The notes below the pieces were generated by a model that worked only from the letters and a program-made list of their open reading frames with translations, made no database searches and was not told the DNA's origin. Shown here piece by piece: positions 1 to 4,846 of a stretch of DNA of 6,025 nt. The first letter of the stretch is position 1. Each line of letters begins with the position of its first letter. This DNA comes from Fimbriimonadaceae bacterium. GTDB lineage: Bacteria > Armatimonadota > Fimbriimonadia > Fimbriimonadales > Fimbriimonadaceae. Where the stretch lies: positions 1-6,025 of the forward strand of contig JACMJO010000512.1 in assembly GCA_014380605.1 (NCBI GenBank), written 5' to 3'. A program made the translations under genes and the position numbers.

Positions 1-351
1 CATCTGATTCAAGCCTTCTGTCCCGTAGTCCATCACATGGTTATTGGCGAGGCTGACCATGTCGATTCCACAACCTTTGATCCCGAGGACATGGAGTGGA
101 TCGGCTTTGAGAATGTACTGGGTGCGAGCCCGCAGTTCTGCGGCGGACTTGAACGGCGTTGCCCGAGTTGAACTGGTTAGGGGAATCTCCAAATTAGCGA
201 TGCCAACGTCCCCCGACTCGAACAGCGGACGTAACGCTGCAAGGGGCTTCAGCTTCACCGGAATTTGGTTGAGCATGATATCGCCGCCCAGAACGATCGT
301 GCATTTTTGAGTCTGAGACAGGGTAGCAGCGGCAAGAAGCGAGAGAACCAT
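1..351 (-). CDS. CapA-family (PGA_cap, metallophosphatase-like) protein, N-terminal part
   Basis: This is the first 117 residues of a protein that runs off the left edge. After a short hydrophobic start (MVLSLLAAATLSQ, possibly a weak signal peptide with no basic n-region) come the family landmarks: GGDIML at residues 22-27, ANLE at 52-55 and GIDMVSLANNHVMDYG at 95-110. In CapA/PgsA-type proteins these blocks form a calcineurin-like metallophosphatase fold whose Asp, Asn and His residues bind metal. Known relatives act in poly-gamma-glutamate capsule anchoring or export, but many members have no defined substrate, so a capsule role here is not shown. ATG at 351 is the only reasonable start in this frame. 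It has no Shine-Dalgarno sequence, but a TATCCT hexamer lies 8 bases upstream. The gene is divergent from the one at 446. The C-terminal domain is outside the window. Confidence 0.86.
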   Translation of the reverse strand, partial: MVLSLLAAATLSQTQKCTIVLGGDIMLNQIPVKLKPLAALRPLFESGDVGIANLEIPLTSSTRATPFKSAAELRARTQYILKADPLHVLGIKGCGIDMVSLANNHVMDYGTEGLNQM

Positions 352-359
352 TGGGTCAA

Positions 360-365
360 AGGATA
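360..365 (-). promoter_or_regulatory. Possible -10 element of a leaderless CapA-like transcript
   Basis: The minus strand reads TATCCT (4 of 6 matches to TATAAT) ending 8 bases before the ATG at 351, where no ribosome binding site is present. A transcript from it would start at or next to the start codon. No convincing -35 was seen. The call rests mainly on the similar spacing at two other promoters in the window and is weak by itself. Confidence 0.25.
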
Positions 366-445
366 CATGACCGATAGATTTGGCGACCCATTCACGACAA
401 TAATGCAGGAACGTCGCTGTCTGCTGACCGTTAACTACGTACCAA

Positions 446-1354
446 ATGAAATACATGAAACCAATCCAATCAATGAAGTGGGTGGCCTTGCTGGTGCTCG
501 CAACCGCCGCCGTCGCTGCCCAGGATTCGATCGTTATCCGCCGCGAGCTTAAAGCAGGGTCGTCGGAGACATACAAGATCGAGAACGAGATCAAGCAGTT
601 CGTCGACATTCCGAACATGGGTGAGCAGGATATGATCATCACTCAGATCGCGACGGTCGCTGTCAAGACCGTGAAAGTGAATTCGGAGAAGGGAACCGCC
701 GATATCGAGACGTTGACCAAGGTTGAGAAGGCGAGCTTTGAAGGCAGTCTTGCCTCTATGGCGGGAGGCGGTGGAGATGGAAAGCTTCCCGATCCCAAGG
801 CGGAAAAGGGAACTTTGGATGCGCGCAATCGAGTTCTCATCGCCACCGACCCTAAAGCTAAGCCCGAGACCGGGACGGGACCAAGCATGGGCATTCCAGG
901 AATGGGTTCCATGGGGGCACAGATACTCTTGAACCTTATTGAACTGCCGGAAAAGGCGATGAAGATTGGCGACTCGATGCAGGTAGCCATGCCCGGCGCC
1001 GCAGGAATGGCGACGATGGGCATCAAGGATCTGAAAATGAACCTAAAGCTTGTCGGTGAAAGGGAGGTCGATGGTCAGAAGCTTTGGGTAATCGCATTCA
1101 GCGGCGACATGAAGCTGGAGAGGGACCCTTCCAAGAATCCGGCGGGTCAGCAAGATCAGGGGCCAATGGGCAACATGAAGATGAGCGGAAAGGCTCAGAT
1201 CTCGGGTGAGGGTCTGGTGGATAAGGCTACCGGGAAAACCGTTTCAAACTTGATGATTATCAAGAACGACGCCAAGATGATCGTAGAGCAAGCGGGCGGA
1301 ATGGAGATTCCGATCAAGGGAACGATCACGCTCAAGTTGAGCATGGTGAAGTAG
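446..1354 (+). CDS. Secreted Met/Gly-rich protein of unknown function
   Basis: The protein has 302 aa from the first ATG. In-frame ATGs at 446, 455 and 473 are all possible, and none has a ribosome binding site. The 473 start gives the most compact signal peptide (MKWVALLVLATAAVA followed by AQ). The mature part begins with a beta-rich stretch (IVIRRELKAGSSETYKIENE) and continues with alternating-residue strands, as in lipoprotein-like or beta-sandwich export proteins. A flexible central region is rich in Met, Gly and Pro (PSMGIPGMGSMG near residue 150; GPMGNMKMSG near 240). The end (IPIKGTITLKLSMVK) is again strand-like. There is no lipobox, later membrane helix or catalytic motif. The layout recalls families of uncharacterised ~300-aa secreted proteins that share the YKIE/TxKV pattern, but I cannot assign one. 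It probably acts outside the cytoplasmic membrane. It is convergent with the ABC ATPase gene. Confidence 0.8.
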   Translation: MKYMKPIQSMKWVALLVLATAAVAAQDSIVIRRELKAGSSETYKIENEIKQFVDIPNMGEQDMIITQIATVAVKTVKVNSEKGTADIETLTKVEKASFEGSLASMAGGGGDGKLPDPKAEKGTLDARNRVLIATDPKAKPETGTGPSMGIPGMGSMGAQILLNLIELPEKAMKIGDSMQVAMPGAAGMATMGIKDLKMNLKLVGEREVDGQKLWVIAFSGDMKLERDPSKNPAGQQDQGPMGNMKMSGKAQISGEGLVDKATGKTVSNLMIIKNDAKMIVEQAGGMEIPIKGTITLKLSMVK

Positions 1355-1361
1355 GGAGATT

Positions 1362-1463
1362 GTAAGGGGTAAGGCGTAAAGCGTAAGGTCTAACCAGGCT
1401 GGCTGTTAAAGGCTGTATCTGAGTAGTTGCCCAGCACCTTCGCCCTTACGCCTTACTCTTTAC
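1362..1463. repeat. Inverted pair of heptamer-repeat arms between convergent genes
   Basis: The left arm (1362-1389) is four head-to-tail 7-base units: GTAAGGG, GTAAGGC, GTAAAGC, GTAAGGT. The right arm (1436-1463) carries, on the other strand, GTAAAGA, GTAAGGC, GTAAGGG and a degenerate CGAAGGT. Aligned as an inverted repeat, 22 of 28 positions match; in plus-strand RNA two further positions form G:U pairs, giving 24 of 28 paired around a 46-base loop. The arms begin 8 bases after the stop at 1354 and end 5 bases before the ATPase stop at 1468. There is no T-tract, so it is not a standard intrinsic terminator, but it could block read-through from both directions. It may also be a dispersed short tandem repeat of this genome. 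Confidence 0.8.
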
Positions 1464-1467
1464 CCTC

Positions 1468-2184
1468 TCAGGTCGGTACTTCATCCTTAACATCGATACT
1501 CGCCAACTGGCCATCCCGGATATGAAAAATCCGGTCGCTCACATCGAGCATCTTATGGTCATGTGTGGCGGAGATGATGGTCACGTTCTGTTCGTGATTC
1601 AGTTGGCGGAGCAGGTCGATAATCTCTTGGCCCGTCTTCAGGTCCAGGTTGCCGGTCGGTTCGTCGGCAAGGACGATGCTGGGGCTGTTAGCCAAGGACC
1701 GGGCGATTGCCACGCGCTGTTGCTGCCCCCCCGATAGCTCGCTGGGCCGGTGGTGATAGCGGTGCCCTAAACCAACCAACTCAAGGAGCCCCATGCCCTT
1801 TTCATCAGCGTCATCGGGGGAGGTGCCTGCAAACAGCATGGGCAGGGTCACGTTTTCCAAAGCGGTGCGAACGGTGATCAAATTGAAAGTCTGAAAGATA
1901 TAACCGATCGTGTGGCACCGGAGAAAGGCGAGTTCTCGGGGAGTTAGCTGGGCGATGTCGACGGAGTTGACGTAGACAGAGCCCTCAGTGGGTTTATCCA
2001 GACCCCCAATCATGTTGAACAGCGTGGACTTTCCCGACCCGGAAGGGCCCATGATGGACAGGTACTCGCCCTGGAAGATTTCGCACGAAACGCCGTTGAG
2101 GGCCCGGACCGCCGCTTCGCCGTCGCCGTACTGTTTGGCCAGATCGACGGTGCGAACGACGACGTTTCGGGTATCCAGGCTCAC
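1468..2184 (-). CDS. ABC transporter ATP-binding protein, LolD/MacB type
   Basis: This 238-aa nucleotide-binding protein is of usual length for the LolD/MacB-ATPase/FtsE group and should drive the adjacent permease from the cytoplasmic face. All motifs are intact: Walker A GPSGSGKST at 46-54, Q-loop at Q98 (YIFQTFNL), signature LSGGQQQR at 150-157, Walker B IVLADEP at 170-176, D-loop NLD at 179-181 and switch His at 208 (ATHDH). The start is GTG at 2184, sharing one base with the permease stop (TAGTG). An AGGGTGG sequence 7 bases upstream supports this start. It is the last gene of the coupled run, and its stop lies directly beside the heptamer-repeat structure. The subfamily usually exports lipoproteins, peptides or macrolides, or acts mechanically on cell-envelope enzymes; the substrate here is unknown. 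Confidence 0.96.
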   Translation of the reverse strand: MSLDTRNVVVRTVDLAKQYGDGEAAVRALNGVSCEIFQGEYLSIMGPSGSGKSTLFNMIGGLDKPTEGSVYVNSVDIAQLTPRELAFLRCHTIGYIFQTFNLITVRTALENVTLPMLFAGTSPDDADEKGMGLLELVGLGHRYHHRPSELSGGQQQRVAIARSLANSPSIVLADEPTGNLDLKTGQEIIDLLRQLNHEQNVTIISATHDHKMLDVSDRIFHIRDGQLASIDVKDEVPT

Positions 2185-2750
2185 TAGACGTCCACCCTAA
2201 GCGCGGCGGCGGCAGGCATCTTGGCGGCCTGCACGGCAGGCGCGACGGCAGCGAGGATTGTCATGACAATGCCCGTTCCCGTCCCTAACAAGGTGACCAA
2301 CATCACGGTTGAAAAATTAGCGCCTGCAACAAGCATCATCAAGACGGAGCCCAAGAACGCTCCAACAAAGGAGCCGATCGCGCCAAGGATGGCCGACTCT
2401 AGGAAGAAAACCTTCACGATAAACCCGTCGGATGCTCCAAGGCATTTGATGGTTCCGATCTCCCGATATCGCTCGGTAACCGACATCAGCATGGAGTTAG
2501 TTACGCCGACTAGGCACATGACAAGCGAGGTGCAGACAAGCCAAAGCAATCGGTCAGCTGATCCAGGGTCGGATGGGTCGGGTCCGGTAGCCAGTCGCAT
2601 CGTCAGAACGCTTGAGAAGAAAGCGATGCCGAGGGCGATTCCCAGGCTCGTGATGGCATGCCGAAGAAACCGAACGCGAATGGATGCCAACGCCTGATTC
2701 CAGGCCACCCAGAAGGGTGGGTCGACATTTTTGAACTCGGTTTGGCTCAC
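2184..2750 (-). CDS. Compact FtsX-type ABC permease lacking the periplasmic domain
   Basis: This membrane protein has only 188 aa, against about 400 (LolC/E) or 650 (MacB with its own ATPase) for familiar relatives. Four membrane helices can be seen at roughly 31-52, 68-90, 115-142 and 148-172. The cytoplasmic coupling segment TERYREIGTIKCLGAS (92-107) is typical of FtsX/MacB permeases, as is the C-terminal PAAAALRVDV end. Helices 1 and 2 are joined by only about 15 residues (ATGPDPSDPGSADR), where the usual periplasmic core domain of about 200 residues would sit. The frame is clean, with no sign of a recent deletion inside it. The start is GTG at 2750, forming GTGA with the stop of the PqqD-like gene. 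It should dimerise and pair with the ATPase encoded just downstream. Confidence 0.9.
   Translation of the reverse strand: MSQTEFKNVDPPFWVAWNQALASIRVRFLRHAITSLGIALGIAFFSSVLTMRLATGPDPSDPGSADRLLWLVCTSLVMCLVGVTNSMLMSVTERYREIGTIKCLGASDGFIVKVFFLESAILGAIGSFVGAFLGSVLMMLVAGANFSTVMLVTLLGTGTGIVMTILAAVAPAVQAAKMPAAAALRVDV
2192..2198 (-). promoter_or_regulatory. Ribosome binding site for the ABC ATPase gene
   Basis: The minus strand reads AGGGTGG inside the permease C-terminal coding region, 7 bases before the GTG start at 2184. It supports this GTG rather than a downstream start and fits translational coupling across the TAGTG junction. Confidence 0.6.
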
Positions 2751-3151
2751 TTCTTGGTTGCCACCATCATCGTGATCAACTTGCGTTGGGAGAGCATTTG
2801 GAGGAAGGCGGAGAGGGATGCGTCCGCTTCCAAACGGTCTAGCTTAAACTCTTCGCGAAGCTTCTTGGATATTCCTTCAAAAGTGTGCTTGCCATCGCAG
2901 AGATTCCAGACGAAGGCACCAACCGTTTCAAGTTCAAAGTGTTTCACATCCGGCTTGCCTGCCTTTTGGGCGATCTTGCCGATCACCCCTCGACCCTGGC
3001 TGGAGAGCAGGGCCATAAGGATGACGGTGCCGTCTTCCTGGGTCTCCGCTACCACGAACGTGTTGCGGGTGGGTTTCGTCTTCCGCAATGCTTCCGGGTC
3101 GATCCTGACCTTGCGATCGAAGAGGCCCTTGGCTATATCAGCCAATCCCAT
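2747..3151 (-). CDS. PqqD-like (RRE-fold) protein with N-terminal extension
   Basis: This is a 134-aa cytoplasmic protein. Residues about 70-126 match the PqqD pattern: FELETVGAFVWNLCDGKHTF corresponds to the family's 'L-N-ETGA-I-WELCDG-RTV' block, followed by a helix (ISKKLREEFKLDR), an acidic turn, and AFLQMLSQRKLI, equivalent to 'FLEELLEKGLI'. Strands at about 30-50 (TFVVAETQEDGTVILMAL) could be the winged-helix beta hairpin that binds leader peptides in RiPP systems. The protein is longer than PqqD (about 90 aa) because of an N-terminal segment with many basic residues (AKGLFDRKVRIDPEALRKTK). Known PqqD-fold proteins present a peptide to a radical SAM enzyme, but none is visible here, so its partner is unknown. 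ATG at 3151 has a strong GGGAGGG site and overlaps the upstream gene by 19 bases. Its TGA overlaps the permease GTG by 4 bases. Confidence 0.82.
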   Translation of the reverse strand: MGLADIAKGLFDRKVRIDPEALRKTKPTRNTFVVAETQEDGTVILMALLSSQGRGVIGKIAQKAGKPDVKHFELETVGAFVWNLCDGKHTFEGISKKLREEFKLDRLEADASLSAFLQMLSQRKLITMMVATKK

Positions 3152-3915
3152 TCGGCCCTCCCTTTATCGCCCCTGGAGATAGACTTGAGCGTAATAAGTT
3201 GGTTTCGGTCGACATCGGCGGTCGCAAGGCCGTAGACGCGGAGCAAAGGCTTTCGGAGTTCAAGCTCCAAGCCGCGTTCCACCTCTATTACCTTCGCCTT
3301 CGGCATCGCCATACTGTTCATCGCCCACTCTTCAAACGGATGTTTGGCAAGAATCTGTTCGCCAAATCCCCATCTTTCCGCCACCACGCGTCCAACTTTG
3401 TCTCGCCACTCGATTCGGGTGCGTCCAGATTGAAAGGTCTGTTTCTCCACTGCCATCATAGACCTAAGGCGAACGGAGAGTCCAAACACCGACCAGAGTT
3501 CAGTCGAGGCTTCGAGGTTTCGGAACGAGTCTCGCAGGTCGCGGAATGCCCCTTGAACCGAGCGATTTGTGATGGAGGATGCCTCAAGAAAAAAGACTCG
3601 CTCATCAATCGCCACCAGGGATCCCTTGCCGTTCCCAGCGCCTGACCAACTGTATTGCCAGTCGCCGTCTACTTGCTCTACATGGCTTGAAAATTTGGTT
3701 TTTATCTTCTTGGCATCGCGCGCGATTTTGGCGAGATAGTCGTCGAGCGAGCGCTTGGGGTCGTAGCTCTTTTTGACTTGGTTCCACCTGATCTGGTAGC
3801 TCAGGGCATCGGGTGAAGCGATTCTGGCGTAACCTTCGGCGCGCTGACCCGCGATGAGGGCGGGAGCCCAATCATCGGGATGCTCGATTTGGAATCCTTG
3901 CCAAGCGAAGATCAA
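3133..3915 (-). CDS. Unknown 260-aa cytoplasmic protein, apparent two-half architecture
   Basis: I do not recognise this family. It has no signal peptide or membrane helix and no cysteine. The N-terminal half (1-135) starts FAWQGFQIEHPDDW and continues with GYARI, a strand YQIRW and an amphipathic helix (LDDYLAKIARDAKK), then GDWQYSWSGAGNGKG and a helix RDLRDSFRN. The second half (140-260) repeats the shape: LWSVFGL, FQSGRTRIEW, VVAERWGFGEQIL, then PFEEWAMNSM. The start must be TTG at 3915, because an in-frame stop lies five codons upstream, the W-G-F-I-P-W block begins within four residues of it, and the first internal Met is at about residue 153. The TTG overlaps the tatA-like stop (TTGA). 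The gene ends inside the start region of the PqqD-like gene, so the two products probably act together. The gene itself is secure; no function can be given. Confidence 0.9.
   Translation of the reverse strand: MIFAWQGFQIEHPDDWAPALIAGQRAEGYARIASPDALSYQIRWNQVKKSYDPKRSLDDYLAKIARDAKKIKTKFSSHVEQVDGDWQYSWSGAGNGKGSLVAIDERVFFLEASSITNRSVQGAFRDLRDSFRNLEASTELWSVFGLSVRLRSMMAVEKQTFQSGRTRIEWRDKVGRVVAERWGFGEQILAKHPFEEWAMNSMAMPKAKVIEVERGLELELRKPLLRVYGLATADVDRNQLITLKSISRGDKGRAEWDWLI
3156..3162 (-). promoter_or_regulatory. Strong ribosome binding site for the PqqD-like gene
   Basis: The minus strand reads GGGAGGG ending 4 bases before the ATG at 3151 and lying inside the last codons of the 260-aa gene. It is the best Shine-Dalgarno sequence in the window and fixes the 19-base overlap as real rather than a start-choice error. 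Confidence 0.75.
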
Positions 3916-4136
3916 GGCGTAAGCGACTTAGTCTTGGAATCTTCTTCTAGTTCTTCTTCGGTCTTGCTTTCTTTCAGACCCTTTTTGAATTCGCCCATCC
4001 CCTGCCCCATGCCTTTCATAAGCTCGGGAATCTTGGAGCCGCCAAAAAAGAGGATGATGACCCCTACGAGGATGATGATGTGCCAGGGTTGCAAGAGGTT
4101 CCCAACGAGGGGAGTGAGGTCATAGAGATAGTTCAT
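3912..4136 (-). CDS. tatA: TatA-family Sec-independent translocase subunit
   Basis: This 74-aa protein has the TatA/E layout. A short N-terminus is followed by one membrane helix (about 17-32, WHIIILVGVIILFF), the hinge and start of the amphipathic helix FGGSKIPEL (31-39), the MGQGMGEFKKGLKE segment (43-56) and a charged tail ending EEELEEDSKTKSLTP. TatA oligomers form the passage or membrane-thinning component for folded proteins with twin-arginine signals, working with TatC. No tatC or tatB is in the window, and TatA rather than TatB is favoured by the short tail. The N-terminus before the conserved Trp is about 17 residues, longer than usual. ATG at 4136 has only a weak AAGG 10 bases upstream. 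This is the first gene of the coupled run: its TGA overlaps the TTG of the 260-aa gene by 4 bases. It may have its own promoter or be read through from the pseudopilin-like gene 37 bases upstream. Confidence 0.92.
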   Translation of the reverse strand: MNYLYDLTPLVGNLLQPWHIIILVGVIILFFGGSKIPELMKGMGQGMGEFKKGLKESKTEEELEEDSKTKSLTP

Positions 4137-4155
4137 TTGCGGCTTGCCTTATTTC

Positions 4156-4161
4156 AGTATA
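4156..4161 (-). promoter_or_regulatory. Possible -10 element before the tatA-like gene
   Basis: The minus strand reads TATACT (5 of 6 matches to TATAAT) 19 bases before the ATG at 4136, in the 37-base gap after the pseudopilin-like stop. The best -35 candidate, TCGACA (4187-4182), matches 5 of 6 bases of TTGACA but sits 20 bases away, longer than the usual 16-18. If active, it would drive the five-gene run on its own. Confidence 0.4.
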
Positions 4162-4173
4162 CGGTAGCCCACA

Positions 4174-4788
4174 CTAGTTCATGTCGAACTTACTGCCCAT
4201 ACGCTTGTTATCCATCACGACTCCGCTGCCGCCTTGGATGGTGATCCAACCTCGAGGGTTACCCATAAGCTTTGGACTGGAAGCCCGATCAAGCATCTCG
4301 TACTTTAGAGCCAGGTTCCGGCCAGTTTTAGGCGATTCAAAAATGATCACCGTATTCTTGGACCGGGCATCTTCCATCTTCTTTCCATCCATCTCGGTGT
4401 TGAAAGCCATGCCGGTCTTAGTGTCGCCGGCTGTGCAACCCCAGTCGCCCTTGGCATCCATTATCTTGAAGGGATTGCCATCTTGCTTTTCGCCTGTGGT
4501 CTCTTTGGCGACGTATGGAGCCAGTTCGTCTTGCCATTTGGCTGCCGAAGGCAATTTGCCGTCGTGCTCTCGCTCGTAGGCGCTCAGCGCTTGCTCGACG
4601 AATGTGTAGTTCATGGCGCATTCAGCCATCGGGGCAACGCCCTTGAAAATGGCCAAGCCGCCAAAGAACATCAGGGCGACGCCGCCAATGCAACAGATGG
4701 CGATTCCTCCTAAGACCAGGCCAATGATGAGACCAGTGTTGCTCTTCTTGGGCGGGGCATAGGTGGGAGGCGTTTCCATGCGTCGCAT
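4174..4788 (-). CDS. Membrane-anchored pseudopilin-like protein with cytoplasmic N-tail
   Basis: The protein has 204 aa from ATG 4788, or 201 aa from ATG 4779 (METPPTYAPPKK). The second start is favoured by the -10 element placed 7 bases before it. A short Pro/Lys-rich tail is followed by one long hydrophobic helix (about 19-49, rich in Gly and Ile, with Cys-Cys at 32-33), then an extracytoplasmic domain. The start of that domain, MNYTFVEQALSAYEREHDGKLPSAAKWQDELAPYV, resembles the region after the N-terminal helix of GspG/DUF1559-type pseudopilins, which often carry such 'NL..AL..Y...DG.LP....W...L.PYV' motifs. Two cysteines (58 and 118) could form a disulfide. The C-terminus contains GNPRGWITIQGGSGVVM. 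There is no prepilin peptidase site, because Pro/Lys residues instead of G-F precede the helix, so it is probably a fixed membrane protein and not an assembled pilin. Function unknown. Confidence 0.84.
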   Translation of the reverse strand: MRRMETPPTYAPPKKSNTGLIIGLVLGGIAICCIGGVALMFFGGLAIFKGVAPMAECAMNYTFVEQALSAYEREHDGKLPSAAKWQDELAPYVAKETTGEKQDGNPFKIMDAKGDWGCTAGDTKTGMAFNTEMDGKKMEDARSKNTVIIFESPKTGRNLALKYEMLDRASSPKLMGNPRGWITIQGGSGVVMDNKRMGSKFDMN

Positions 4789-4792
4789 TGTA
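4787..4792 (-). promoter_or_regulatory. Possible extended -10 of the pseudopilin-like gene, leaderless start
   Basis: The minus strand reads TACAAT (5 of 6) with a TG one base upstream (TGTTACAAT), an extended -10. It ends 7 bases before ATG 4779, where a transcript would begin, so the mRNA would be leaderless from METPP. The upstream ATG 4788 lies partly inside the hexamer, which argues against that start. No clear -35 was found. Confidence 0.45.
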
Positions 4793-4833
4793 ACAGAGTG
4801 CGATTTGAATCGGTAGGACCGGACCTAATCCGT

Positions 4834-4839
4834 TACACT
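4834..4839 (+). promoter_or_regulatory. Possible -10 element of selA, leaderless start
   Basis: TACACT (4 of 6 matches to TATAAT) ends 7 bases before the selA ATG at 4847, the same spacing as the divergent promoter on the other strand. The only purine-rich sequence near the start is AGG directly touching the ATG, too close to act as a ribosome binding site. TTGAAT at 4805-4810 is too far upstream to be a normal -35. Confidence 0.4.
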
Positions 4840-4846
4840 ATTCAGG

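Noticed and set aside
44..552. Plus-strand open frames at 44-310 and 265-552
   Set aside because: The first is antisense to the CapA-like gene, whose conserved blocks are on the minus strand. The second spans the divergent gap and overlaps the signal peptide of the 446 gene in another frame.
643..1026. Minus-strand open frame inside the secreted Met/Gly-rich gene
   Set aside because: The Pro/Ser/Ala/Met-rich translation is the mirror of the Gly/Met-rich codons on the plus strand. There is no start signal, and the plus-strand gene has a good signal peptide.
1362..1463. CRISPR array or standard intrinsic terminator
   Set aside because: The units are 7 bases with no spacers, so this is not a CRISPR array. 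There is no T-tract after the stem on either strand and the loop is 46 bases, so it is not a normal intrinsic terminator.
2221..3182. Plus-strand open frames at 2221-2697 and 2658-3182
   Set aside because: They are antisense to the permease and PqqD-like genes, which carry clear family motifs, tight overlaps and, for the PqqD-like gene, a strong ribosome binding site. The plus-strand translations show no recognisable domain.
3199..3776. Plus-strand open frames at 3199-3645 and 3579-3776
   Set aside because: They lie antisense to the 260-aa gene, whose frame is uninterrupted and fits the overlapping operon. Their translations have the Arg/Ser/Cys-rich look of out-of-frame reading.
3912..3914. 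Selenocysteine read-through at the TGA of the tatA-like gene
   Set aside because: SelA is nearby, so this was considered. The TGA forms a 4-base overlap with a downstream gene start, and the read-through frame gives no conserved continuation.
3912..4136. TatB rather than TatA identity
   Set aside because: The protein is short and has a TatA-type FGGSKIPEL hinge with a GQGMGEFKKG amphipathic helix and a short acidic tail. TatB proteins usually have a longer C-terminal region.
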